From an uncultured Christensenellaceae bacterium (GTDB lineage: Bacteria > Bacillota > Clostridia > Christensenellales > Borkfalkiaceae): a DNA stretch of 64,000 nucleotides. The stretch lies in contig CAJUJO010000004.1 in assembly GCA_910586675.1 (NCBI GenBank), positions 6,376 to 70,375 of the forward strand. Direction: 5' to 3'. The translations under genes and the position numbers were made by a program. Below the pieces are notes generated by a model. That model searched no databases. It saw nothing but the letters and a program-made list of their open reading frames with translations, and was not told the origin of the DNA. Shown piece by piece: positions 17,565 to 26,480 of this stretch. Position 1 is the first letter of the stretch, and every line of letters starts with the position of its first letter.

Positions 17565-19607
17565 TTATTTCTTTAAGCTTTGCAGCACGCTGTCGGGCGC
17601 CTGCTCGTACCGCGCAAACGTTTCCGTAAACTTGCCCCTGCCCTGCGTCATGGAGCGGAGCGCCGTCGCATAGGTGAGGATCTCGTTCTGCGGCGCTTCC
17701 GCCGTAATGATCTGCAAGTCGTCTTGCGTGTCCATGCCGATGATGCGCCCTCTGCGCTTATTCAGATCGCCCATCACGTCGCCGACGAACTGTTCGGGCA
17801 CGGCGATGCGCAAACGGCAAAGGGGTTCCAGAAGGACGGGGGAAGCATTCTTCAAACCCTCGCGGAAGGCGATTTCCGCCGCCGCCTTAAACGCTGCTTC
17901 GGAAGAGTCCACGTCGTGATAGCTTCCGTCGTACAGCACTGCTTTTAAGCGGATAACGGGATACCCCGCGAGCACGCCGTGCGGCAAACATTCGACGATT
18001 CCCTTTTCCACGGCGGGAATGTACTGTTTGGGTACTGCGCCGCCGACGACTTCTTCCGCGAACTCGAAGTCCTTTTCCGTCGGCTCGAAGCGCATTTTGC
18101 AGTGCCCGTACTGTCCGTGTCCGCCCGTCTGCTTTTTATATTTTCCCTCGGCTTCCGCCGTCTTTCTTATGGTTTCCTTATAGGCGACGGCGGGCGTGCG
18201 GAATTCCGCGTCCGCGCCGAACTTGGCTTTGAGCTTCTTGCGGACGACGTCGAGGTGTACCTCGCCCTGTCCGCCCGCCAGCGTTTCGCCGGTGTCGGAA
18301 TTTTTGGTTACGGTAAAACTTCTGTCTTCTTCGGCGATACGGTTGAGCCCTGCAAAAACTTTATCCTCAGTTCCGCGCGCTGCGGCATATACCGCCATGG
18401 AAAGGACGGGTTTGGGGAAGAGGATGGGGTCGAATTTGACGGGCGCGTCTTCGGCGCAAAGGGTGTCGCCCGTGCCCGTATTTGCGAGCTTGGAAACGGC
18501 ACCGATGTCGCCCGCGTTCAGCTCGCTCACGGCTTCCTGCTTTTTGCCCTGCACGAGATAGACGGCGTTAATTCGTTCCTGAACTCCCGTATTGGGATTG
18601 AGTACGGTCATGCCCGTTTTCAGCGTGCCGCGGCATACGCGCAGATAATTGAGCTTGCCGACGAACGGATCGACCGCCGTCTTGAACACCTGTGCGGCGA
18701 AGGGCTTTTCCTCTTCGCAGGCGATGCCCGTAACGTCGCCCGTCAAGAGGTCGATCGCGGGAATCTCCCGCCGTTCCGCCGCCTGCGGCATGTATTTGAC
18801 GATTTCGTTCATCAGGTTGATGACGCCGCGGTTTTGCAGCGCGCTGCCCGCCATAACGGGAATGACGTTGATGTTGAAAATTCCCTTTCTGATTCCGTGT
18901 ATGGTGTCTTCGCGGGACAAAAGCCCGTCCTCAAAATATTTTTCGAGGAGTACCTCGTCGTTCTCCGCCGCCGTTTCCATGAGGGAAAGCTGCATGGCTT
19001 CGAGATCTCGCCGATACTCGTCGGGAATGGCAATCTCCTGCGGGCCGCCGTTCGTAAAGCGGTAGGCTTTTTCCGTGAGCGCGTTGATCACGCCCGTCAT
19101 CTTATTGCCTTCCATCATGGGAATTTGAATGGGTGCGATGTTTCCGTGATACTTTTCGCGGAAGGCGTTCACCGTGCCTTGATAGTCGGCGTTTTCCTTA
19201 TCCATGCCGTTGATGAACACGATGAGCGGTTTTTTAGCTTTTAAGCAGAGCGAAATCGCCTTTTCCGCGCCGACGGACACCGTTCCGTCCGCGCCCGTAA
19301 CGACGAGCGCCGCGCCGCAGGCGCGCATCGCCTCGTTAAATTCGCCCTCGAAATCGTAAAAGCCGGGTACGTCCAAAAGGTTGAGCTTGGCGCCCATCCA
19401 TTCGGTATGCGCGACGGAGAGGGAGACGGATATCTTTCTTGCCGTTTCCTGTTCGTCGAAGTCGGAAACGGTGTTGCCCGCGTCCGTCCTTCCCATTCGC
19501 TCGATGGAACCGCCGTTGAAAAGCATGGCTTCGCAGAGGGTGGTTTTCCCTTCGCCGCTGTGCCCGACGATTGCGATGTTGCGGATATTTTTTGCAGAAA
19601 TGCTCAT
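17565..19607 (-). CDS. EF-G-like translational GTPase (EF-G paralogue)
   Basis: The 680-residue protein has all EF-G domains: GTPase (about 1-270), the beta-barrel, and domains III-V ending in a typical tail. The P-loop is GHSGEGKT (15-22). Two normally fixed positions differ: the switch II motif is DVPGF (79-83), where EF-G has DTPGH, and the guanine motif is NGMD (133-136), where NKxD is expected. Divergent Firmicutes EF-G-like proteins often vary in switch II; loss of the Lys is less expected. It is therefore more likely a paralogue of unknown role than the main elongation factor. Single-gene unit with its own promoter and terminator. Confidence 0.9.
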   Translation of the reverse strand: MSISAKNIRNIAIVGHSGEGKTTLCEAMLFNGGSIERMGRTDAGNTVSDFDEQETARKISVSLSVAHTEWMGAKLNLLDVPGFYDFEGEFNEAMRACGAALVVTGADGTVSVGAEKAISLCLKAKKPLIVFINGMDKENADYQGTVNAFREKYHGNIAPIQIPMMEGNKMTGVINALTEKAYRFTNGGPQEIAIPDEYRRDLEAMQLSLMETAAENDEVLLEKYFEDGLLSREDTIHGIRKGIFNINVIPVMAGSALQNRGVINLMNEIVKYMPQAAERREIPAIDLLTGDVTGIACEEEKPFAAQVFKTAVDPFVGKLNYLRVCRGTLKTGMTVLNPNTGVQERINAVYLVQGKKQEAVSELNAGDIGAVSKLANTGTGDTLCAEDAPVKFDPILFPKPVLSMAVYAAARGTEDKVFAGLNRIAEEDRSFTVTKNSDTGETLAGGQGEVHLDVVRKKLKAKFGADAEFRTPAVAYKETIRKTAEAEGKYKKQTGGHGQYGHCKMRFEPTEKDFEFAEEVVGGAVPKQYIPAVEKGIVECLPHGVLAGYPVIRLKAVLYDGSYHDVDSSEAAFKAAAEIAFREGLKNASPVLLEPLCRLRIAVPEQFVGDVMGDLNKRRGRIIGMDTQDDLQIITAEAPQNEILTYATALRSMTQGRGKFTETFARYEQAPDSVLQSLKK

Positions 19608-19642
19608 GATAATTTCCCCTTATCGAAATATTTCTGACTTTA

Positions 19643-19670
19643 ATTATACATGAAACGGCGGAAAAATCAA
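19643..19670 (-). promoter_or_regulatory. Promoter of the EF-G-like gene
   Basis: On the minus strand, TTGATT (19670-19665) and TATAAT (19648-19643) are 16 bp apart, 36 bases before the ATG. Confidence 0.65.
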
Positions 19671-19790
19671 TAGCAAACGGAAAAATAAATGCGGAATTTG
19701 TTCTTTGATCGCAAGCGCGGCGGAGCGGAATGAGAGGGAAAAGAAAAAAATCCGATAAAAAAACGACGGGCAAACGCTGCCTGCCGTTTG

Positions 19791-20750
19791 TTACGAATCG
19801 CTCTTATCGTCGACACGGGGGGGGGGAGGATTATCGGGAATATTTCCCGCGGAAGCTTCTTTGCGGAACGCCGTGGGGGATATTCCCGTTTTTTTCTTGA
19901 ACAGATTGGAAAAATAGAACTCGTCGGAAAAGCTGAGCTTATCGGCGATGTCCTTCACGGAAAAATTGGTGCGCCGAAGCAGCGTTTTTGCAAGATCGAT
20001 CTTTTTTTGAAGGACGTATTGGTGCGGACCTATTCCAAACGATTTGGTAAATTCGCGGTAGAGCGACGATTTGGAAATATGCAGTTTTTCCGCCGCGCCG
20101 TTTACGTCGATTCTGCCGTACACGCATTCGTCGAGCAGATCCTTGATCGCGTGAGAAAGGTGAGAGTGGTTTTTTTTGCTTTCAAAATAAGTCTTTTCGG
20201 CAAGGAGGAGCAAAATTTCGTCTACGAGCCGCATTACGCGAAAGAGAATGTGGTCGTTGTTCGGGTCGTTCATGCCGATGGCGACAATTTCCGACATCTG
20301 CTTTTCGCAGGGCGCATCCCGTACGACGGGGTTGCCTTTCAGTCCGATCCCGCTCAGGTAATCGTCGAGAAAGTCGCAGAAAAAATTCGCCCAGACCAGT
20401 TCAAACGGGTCCTTCCGATCGGCATAGTAACGGTGTCTGCTTCCCGGTTCGATGAGCACGGCGTCGCGCTGGCGCAAGTCGTAATGAATGCCGTTGTATT
20501 CCAGCGTGCCGCATCCCTTGGTAACGTACAGAAGAATGTAATGGTCGCAGCACTCGCGCGAAATGTAGTATTCCGGATTGGGCGGCGTGATGCCTGTAAC
20601 GTCGAGGATAAAGGGAACGTCTTCGCTCGGACAGTATATGAATTTTCTGATTTCGGGATCCGTTCCCTTCATGGTAACGTTGTTCCCGCCGAGAAAAGTT
20701 ACGTGCGGCATATTGAAACAAAACCTCATGTTTCTGAAACAATTCAGCAT
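19791..20750 (-). CDS. AraC-family transcriptional regulator, divergent from importer B
   Basis: Up to 319 residues. The start is uncertain: the furthest ATG is 20750, and ATG 20711 with GAGG 12 bases before it is an alternative. The N-terminal cupin-like domain (TLEYNGIHYDLRQRDAVLIEPGSRH) senses a ligand. The C-terminal double helix-turn-helix spans about 215-305 (GAAEKLHISKSSLYREF and SVKDIADKLSFSDEFYFSNLF). A C10 run on the coding strand (19826-19817) encodes the PPPP of the last 12 residues, so slippage would change the tail after the DNA-binding part. It likely activates the operon at 20906. Confidence 0.92.
   Translation of the reverse strand: MLNCFRNMRFCFNMPHVTFLGGNNVTMKGTDPEIRKFIYCPSEDVPFILDVTGITPPNPEYYISRECCDHYILLYVTKGCGTLEYNGIHYDLRQRDAVLIEPGSRHRYYADRKDPFELVWANFFCDFLDDYLSGIGLKGNPVVRDAPCEKQMSEIVAIGMNDPNNDHILFRVMRLVDEILLLLAEKTYFESKKNHSHLSHAIKDLLDECVYGRIDVNGAAEKLHISKSSLYREFTKSFGIGPHQYVLQKKIDLAKTLLRRTNFSVKDIADKLSFSDEFYFSNLFKKKTGISPTAFRKEASAGNIPDNPPPPRVDDKSDS
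19817..19826. repeat. Homopolymer G10 tract in AraC gene 3' end
   Basis: Ten consecutive G on the plus strand (C10 in the gene), again preceded by ACAC like the tract at 1187. It lies near codon 308-311 of the regulator. Confidence 0.95.
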
Positions 20751-20783
20751 TCAAATATTTCTATATTTAGAATTATAATATAC

Positions 20784-20818
20784 TTGCGGTGAAAAATCAA
20801 CTCTTTCGGTGAAAATAT
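20784..20818 (+). promoter_or_regulatory. Direct repeat, candidate AraC binding site
   Basis: TTGCGGTGAAAAATC (20784-20798) and TTTCGGTGAAAATAT (20804-20818) share CGGTGAAAAT and are spaced 20 bp apart, about two helical turns, as for AraC-type activators. The downstream copy would overlap the -35 of a weak promoter with TATGCT at 20839-20844. Inferred. Confidence 0.5.
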
Positions 20819-20905
20819 TTTTCATTCGATCGCAAAAATATGCTGAATTTATTGCCTATTTTCCGTACTTCATACGCGAAATGGCTTTTTTAAGGAGGAA
20901 TACAC

Positions 20906-22693
20906 ATGAACAAGAAACTCATTGCGACTTTGGCGGCGGTACAAATCGCGGCGCTCGCGCTGGGCGCGGCGGGTTGCGGACCCGCGAGCGAGGGCGGCGG
21001 ACGCGGGAAAGTGCAGCTCACCTTCTACGCCGTTATCAACGAGAATAACTCCGAAATCATGACCGAGGTCGTTAACAAATTCAACGAAACGAACGAACGC
21101 TATAAGGTCCGCATGATACCTAAAACGGCGGGATATTCCGCTTCCATCGGCGGACAGCTGCAGGGCGCCAATCCTCCCAATATCGTGCAGATAGACGACC
21201 GTTATTATAAGGACTATATTAACAAGGGGTATTTGACGCCGCTCGACGAGTATTTTACCGAAAAAATAGATGAAAACGGCAACGTCGTGCGCGACGCGTC
21301 TACGTTGGATCTCGGCGACATATGGTCTACCGCGGTGGAGCGCTGCCGCTACAATCCCGAAACGGGCTATTCGGGCGGGGATAATCCTCTTTACAGTTTG
21401 CCTGCGGGTATTGCGCCGGGGGTCATGTATTACAACGTTTCCGCGCTTAAAACGGCTAAGGTAAATATCATCTCCGTGGAGGAGTTGGACGCCGCTTCGC
21501 ATGGATTCCTTCCCAAGGGCTTCCACATTTACGATACCAATCCCGCGCCTTCCGCAAACCTCACCGCGCGCGAGGGAAAATATTACGTGTTCAATAACCG
21601 CATTCCCATGAGCTGGCAGGAGCTCGTTCAAATTTCCGAACTGTTTACCAAGTCTTATGCGGGAAACGCTTCGCCCACCAACTACGGATTTTTCAACGAA
21701 TGGTGGTTTTCTTTCGGCTGGTCGGTCGGCGGGGACTGCCTCGAATGGGACGAGGCAAAGAACCAGTACGTCATGGCGCTCGGCGAAGAGACGAAGAATT
21801 ACATCGTAACGGGAATAGAGGGCGCTTCCGTAAACGGCACCTCGTATGCGGAGGGTGAACTTCTTTCTTATTCGGATAAGCATTACGTTGCGGACGTGCT
21901 CGCGGGAGACAAATCGGATGAAACCGTGAAGCATTACACGGAGGGAGACGAGCCCGTGTTATATCCGCTCCCGTCCATCCGAGACGCCTTCACGCTCTTT
22001 TTACAGCTTTCGCAGAGAAAGGACAAGGCGGTTACGAACGATAAAAACGGGCTCGCGCTCTCACCCACGCCCAATATCATCGGAAATAAATCCAAAAAAG
22101 ATCTGCTCACGTCCCGCGAAGTGGCGTTCGTCGTGGAAAATTACACCGAGGCTTACAATATCGGCAAGGGCATGGCGGGGCAGAGACTGGAATGGGATAT
22201 CGCGCCCATGTACCAATACCGCGAGTTCGACGATAGCGGCAATCTCAAAAAGGTAAACGGCACGGAAATCAAGGGCAGAGAAGCCACCCATTCGGGCACG
22301 ATCAGTTACTCCATTCCCGCCAACTCCAAGAGCAAGGACGGTTCGTGGGAGTTTATCGAATACATGGCGGGGCCCGAGGTTCAAAGGCTGCTTATGAAAT
22401 CCAATTTCTACGTGCCCAATCAGATGAGCATCGCGTATAGCGATGAGTATATGAATATGACGGAAAGCTATATCGCAAACAACAAGAATGCCATTCTGTC
22501 GGCTACTGCATGCAGCTCGGTGGGCGATTGGTCTTATCTCGAAAAAGGGGATTGGGTAACCATTTGGTCGAAGATGCTCAACGGCGAAGTACGCAACGGT
22601 GAAAAGACGCTGGAAGAATTTTTTGCAGATAAGTGCATCGCCGATACCAACGAAGCGTTGAAGGATTACCGCGCGAAGAAATACAACGGTTGA
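20906..22693 (+). CDS. Extracellular sugar-binding lipoprotein of ABC importer B
   Basis: The 595-residue protein starts at an ATG 7 bases after AAGGAGG. The signal peptide ends at AAGC with Cys24. The mature part is a family-1 solute-binding protein: VQLTFYAVINENNSEIMTE at the start, then NPPNIVQIDDRYYKDYINKGYLTPLDEY typical of sugar binders. It is larger than the usual 400-450 residues because of inserted segments in the middle. It works with the permeases at 22701 and 23665. The direct repeat upstream suggests control by the divergent AraC regulator. Confidence 0.93.
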   Translation: MNKKLIATLAAVQIAALALGAAGCGPASEGGGRGKVQLTFYAVINENNSEIMTEVVNKFNETNERYKVRMIPKTAGYSASIGGQLQGANPPNIVQIDDRYYKDYINKGYLTPLDEYFTEKIDENGNVVRDASTLDLGDIWSTAVERCRYNPETGYSGGDNPLYSLPAGIAPGVMYYNVSALKTAKVNIISVEELDAASHGFLPKGFHIYDTNPAPSANLTAREGKYYVFNNRIPMSWQELVQISELFTKSYAGNASPTNYGFFNEWWFSFGWSVGGDCLEWDEAKNQYVMALGEETKNYIVTGIEGASVNGTSYAEGELLSYSDKHYVADVLAGDKSDETVKHYTEGDEPVLYPLPSIRDAFTLFLQLSQRKDKAVTNDKNGLALSPTPNIIGNKSKKDLLTSREVAFVVENYTEAYNIGKGMAGQRLEWDIAPMYQYREFDDSGNLKKVNGTEIKGREATHSGTISYSIPANSKSKDGSWEFIEYMAGPEVQRLLMKSNFYVPNQMSIAYSDEYMNMTESYIANNKNAILSATACSSVGDWSYLEKGDWVTIWSKMLNGEVRNGEKTLEEFFADKCIADTNEALKDYRAKKYNG

Positions 22694-22700
22694 GGCGCAT

Positions 22701-23675
22701 ATGGAAGAAATATTAACGGAAACTGTTGCTGCGGGTACGGCGGACGGCGGAAAGGGGAAGAGACGGAAATTCGGCGCGAACGAGCGCCGCAGCCTTTACG
22801 GCTTCATCACCGCCGCCATCCCGCTGGTCGGGTACCTCGTATTCAATATCGTGCCGCTTGGCGTCGCAATCGTAACCATGTTCGTGGATATGGACGGGTT
22901 CGATTTCGGTTCCATGCAGTGGAACAACTTCGCTAATTTTTCGGCGGCGTTTTCCGATTCGCGGTTCTGGCACTCCATCGGGGTCAGCTTTATCTTTATC
23001 GTGCCCCACCTCATCGGGCTTTTGCTCTCTCTGCTTTTAAGCGCGCTGCTCGCGCAGAAGCTCCCTGCGCATAAATTTTTCAAGGCGCTTTATTTCGTAC
23101 CTTATATCTGTTCGAGCGTGGCCATTTCCGTCATGTGGCGTTGGGTATTCGATCAGAATATCGGAATTCTCAACGATATTATCATACGCCTTACGGGCGC
23201 GGAGGCAGGTCCCGCCTGGTTCACCAATGCCGGAAATTTTACTTCCATGCTGCTCACCGTAATGGTATGGCAGGCGCCGGGCTACGGCATCGTCATGTTT
23301 TCGGCGGCGTTTACCAACATCAATCCCGCGCTTTACGAGGCGGCGGAGCTGGACGGTGCAAACACGTTCCGCAAATTCCTTTCGGTTACGCTGCCCGCAA
23401 TTTCTCCCACGGTATTTTATCTGCTTATGGCGGGGCTTATCGCGGGATTACAGACCTTCGACGTTCCTCAGATTTTCGCGGGGGATTCCTGGACAGGGGA
23501 GGCGGGACCGAACGACGCCGCGCTCTCCACGGTTCTCTACATTTACTACAAGGGCGTGCTGTTCAGCGAGATGCCCGTCGCATCGGTCATGAGTATGGCG
23601 CTGTTCGTCGTAATTTTCGTCATCATGCTGATTAACTACAAATTATCGGATAAGTGGGTGAGCTATGACGTTTAA
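22701..23675 (+). CDS. Sugar ABC importer permease B1 (MalF/UgpA type)
   Basis: The 324-residue protein has a polar N-terminus of about 28 residues and six membrane helices starting at SLYGFITAAIPLVGYLVFNIV. The coupling motif EAAELDGANTFRKF lies near residue 213, followed by VTLPAISP. It lies 7 bases after the binding-protein stop and overlaps the next permease by 11 bases. Confidence 0.93.
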   Translation: MEEILTETVAAGTADGGKGKRRKFGANERRSLYGFITAAIPLVGYLVFNIVPLGVAIVTMFVDMDGFDFGSMQWNNFANFSAAFSDSRFWHSIGVSFIFIVPHLIGLLLSLLLSALLAQKLPAHKFFKALYFVPYICSSVAISVMWRWVFDQNIGILNDIIIRLTGAEAGPAWFTNAGNFTSMLLTVMVWQAPGYGIVMFSAAFTNINPALYEAAELDGANTFRKFLSVTLPAISPTVFYLLMAGLIAGLQTFDVPQIFAGDSWTGEAGPNDAALSTVLYIYYKGVLFSEMPVASVMSMALFVVIFVIMLINYKLSDKWVSYDV

Positions 23676-24591
23676 TGCAAAAACCGCCGCCGTATCTGCG
23701 GAAAAGGATACGGATAAAAAAGCCGCGGTAATGCGCGTAGTCGGCAAAGTGCTGATTTACGCCGTCCTTGTGCTGTACGCGCTTTGGGTAATTTTCCCTT
23801 TCCTCGTCATCGTGATCACTTCGCTCACGCCCGAAGTGGAAATGGACGCGACCATGCATTTTATCTGGTTTCCCCAGAATATTAGTTTCGACGCCTTCCG
23901 CGTCGTGCTTATCGACGATATTTATGCGCAGATGCTGTACGGCGATAACCTGAGTTCGGTGCTGCACGGCTTTCTCAACACCATGTGGCAGGTCGTTCCC
24001 ACTACCTTTGTCGGGCTGTTTGTATCGGGTTTGAGCGCGTACGCGTTCGCCAAAATTCCGTTCAGGGGAAAGGGACCGCTCTTCATGTGCCTGATTGCTA
24101 CCATGATGATCCCCGGCGCGGTGCTCACGATGCCGTCTTATCTCTTCTACGATTCCATTCATTGGACGGACAGCGTGCTCCCGCTCATTGTCCCCGGCTT
24201 GTTCGGCGGGGCGGGCGTAACCTTCTTCCTGCGCCAGTTCTTCATGGGGCTCCCCGACGAGCTGATGGAAGCGGCGCGTATCGACGGGCTCAACGATTTT
24301 TCCGTTTATATCCGCATGGTGATTCCGCTTTCGGCACCCGCCTTTCTGGCGCAGGGCGTGTTTATGTTTATCGGCGGCTATAACAACTATCAAGGACCAT
24401 TGCTGTATCTCGCAAATTTGCCCGAGCTCGCGCCCTTACAGCTCGCGCTTAACCTGTTTCAGGGCGGGTACGGAAATCCCGCCGTGCTGTGCGCTTCGGC
24501 GCTCGTCGCGCTGCTGCCGCTGCTTATCATTTATTGCTTCCTGCAAAAGTACTTTACGCAGGGCATTGCGATGAGCGGGCTGAAAGCTTGA
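23665..24591 (+). CDS. Sugar ABC importer permease B2 (MalG/UgpE type)
   Basis: The 308-residue permease starts inside the end of the previous gene, so the two are translationally coupled. Six membrane helices are visible; the coupling motif EAARIDGLNDFSVYIRMVIP is near residue 202, and the C-terminus LQKYFTQGIAMSGLKA is typical of this subunit. Confidence 0.93.
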   Translation: MTFNAKTAAVSAEKDTDKKAAVMRVVGKVLIYAVLVLYALWVIFPFLVIVITSLTPEVEMDATMHFIWFPQNISFDAFRVVLIDDIYAQMLYGDNLSSVLHGFLNTMWQVVPTTFVGLFVSGLSAYAFAKIPFRGKGPLFMCLIATMMIPGAVLTMPSYLFYDSIHWTDSVLPLIVPGLFGGAGVTFFLRQFFMGLPDELMEAARIDGLNDFSVYIRMVIPLSAPAFLAQGVFMFIGGYNNYQGPLLYLANLPELAPLQLALNLFQGGYGNPAVLCASALVALLPLLIIYCFLQKYFTQGIAMSGLKA

Positions 24592-24658
24592 TTGCTATCG
24601 GAATACTGCGGGTATGCCCGCTGTTGAAACAAAAAATTATGATAAGGAGATAACTGTT

Positions 24659-26461
24659 ATGAAGAACAAACTTGCCGGCGCGATTGGGTTGCTTGCGGCG
24701 GGGATACTCGTTCTGAGTGGCTGCGGGGAAGGAGCAACGCCGCTGCCGCACGATAATCAGATTCACCCCGAGTACGACAATGCGTATGTGAACGAACTGT
24801 TCTACCGCAACGACCTCGGCACGACTGCGCCCGATCCGTGCGTCATTCAAATCACGGATGAAGAGAGTACGGAATACGGGTACTATTACCTTTACGGTAC
24901 GTCCGATCCGACGATGGGGATCCGCGCCTACCGAAATAAGGACCTTACGGGAAAGTGGGAGGACGTTACGCCCGAAAAGAATTTCCTCGCATTCCATCCC
25001 GCTGCGGGGCACTATGCATACGGGAAGGGCGCGTTCTGGGCGCCCGAGGTCGTTTACGACAGCGCGGACGGAAAATATTATATGTATTATTCGGGCGCGT
25101 TGGAAAATTACGGGGACAACTTGCAGCACCGCATGATCGGCGTGGCAGTCGCGGACGAACCGTACGGTCCCTTCCTCCCGGCAACGACCGACGGGCTGGA
25201 CGCTTCGAAAACCCTGTTCGATAACGCGGACATGGTCGCGCGCATGGAAGAGATGGGGCTGGACGTGGGAAGAAAACCCAACGGCGTAGATAAGCTTTTT
25301 AACTGTATCGACGCTTCCCCCTACGTTGCGCCCGACGGCACCAAGTACCTCTACTTCGTGCACGAGGGTACGGCTTACGGCTTGAAGTCGGATATCTTCG
25401 CCGTGGAAATGGAGACCTGGACGAAGCCCGTCATGTCTACGTTCAAGCGGCTTACGCGCTGCGGCTATTACACCGTGGACGGAGAGTTTACCGATGAGGA
25501 CGGGTCGTATGTTCCCAATTACGAAGCCAACAACGGCGTGAACGAGGGGCCGTACATGTACGAGCGGCAGCAGGCGGACGGCAGCTGGAAGTATTATCTC
25601 ACCTTCTCCATCAACGGCTATATGGATAAGTCCTACTCCGTCGTGCAGGCGGTGGGCGATACGCCTATGGGACCCTTCCGCAAGCTTACGGAAAAGGAGG
25701 GCGGGCTTTTGATCAGCACCGACTGGGAAAAGTTCGACCACGTATCCGGTACGGGGCATCACAGCTTCGTAACGGTGGACGACGAAATTTATATCGTCTA
25801 TCACGAGCACGTCGCGCGCGAAACGGGCGGCTTGGGCCCCCGCGACGTCGCGGTGGATCGCGTTCTCTGGACGAAGAACGGAAACGGCGACGAGATCCTT
25901 TACTGCAACGGACCTACATGGTCGCTGCAGCCGCGCATCGCCAAGCATTCGGGGTATTCCAATCTCGCAAAGGAAGCGCAGGTAAAGGTTTCGGGCGGCG
26001 CGAACGCAGAAGCGCTCACCGACGGTTTGCTCTCCATTATATCGGGCAACACTTTCGTGAAGGAATACGAAACGGATAAAACGGCGACGATCACGCTCAC
26101 GTTCGACGATTACCGCGAGATAAGCGCCGTTATGGTTTACAATAGCAAGGTGTTTGAAAAATCCTTTATCGATATCGCGAAAATAGAATTTGACTGTAAA
26201 GACGGAGTGGGCGGCGTGGGTACGGCCGTCATCGAGAAGCTCGCGTTCGACTGGGATTTCTATAAAATGGCGACGGTGAATTTAATGCGCCCGGGCGGGA
26301 GCGCGGTTGCGGTGTTCAATCCGCTTATGTGCAAGGAAATCCGCATTACGATCGAGGTTCCCGAAGAGCGCCCCGAAGACCTCGCCATCATGGACGAGGA
26401 CGGGTACTTCATCAAGCAGGCGGCAGTGGCGGTTTCGGAAATCGTCGTGCTCGGCAAGTAA
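24659..26461 (+). CDS. GH43-like lipoprotein glycosidase with C-terminal beta-sandwich
   Basis: The start is set at ATG 24659, preceded by AAGGAG. The 600-residue product has lipobox LSGC (Cys22). The five-bladed propeller (about 45-435) shows the GH43 acids: Asp59 in APDPC, Asp218 in IDASPY and Glu296 in NEGPYM, plus GTGHHSF. Residues about 440-600 form a separate beta-sandwich like a discoidin/carbohydrate-binding module (YSNLAKEAQVKVSGG). It would trim arabinose, xylose or galactose side chains on the cell surface before import by system B. The gene is probably co-transcribed with the importer; a small GCGGG/CCCGC hairpin lies in the gap. Confidence 0.9.
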   Translation: MKNKLAGAIGLLAAGILVLSGCGEGATPLPHDNQIHPEYDNAYVNELFYRNDLGTTAPDPCVIQITDEESTEYGYYYLYGTSDPTMGIRAYRNKDLTGKWEDVTPEKNFLAFHPAAGHYAYGKGAFWAPEVVYDSADGKYYMYYSGALENYGDNLQHRMIGVAVADEPYGPFLPATTDGLDASKTLFDNADMVARMEEMGLDVGRKPNGVDKLFNCIDASPYVAPDGTKYLYFVHEGTAYGLKSDIFAVEMETWTKPVMSTFKRLTRCGYYTVDGEFTDEDGSYVPNYEANNGVNEGPYMYERQQADGSWKYYLTFSINGYMDKSYSVVQAVGDTPMGPFRKLTEKEGGLLISTDWEKFDHVSGTGHHSFVTVDDEIYIVYHEHVARETGGLGPRDVAVDRVLWTKNGNGDEILYCNGPTWSLQPRIAKHSGYSNLAKEAQVKVSGGANAEALTDGLLSIISGNTFVKEYETDKTATITLTFDDYREISAVMVYNSKVFEKSFIDIAKIEFDCKDGVGGVGTAVIEKLAFDWDFYKMATVNLMRPGGSAVAVFNPLMCKEIRITIEVPEERPEDLAIMDEDGYFIKQAAVAVSEIVVLGK

Positions 26462-26480
26462 CGGATAAGGAGGAAAAGAG

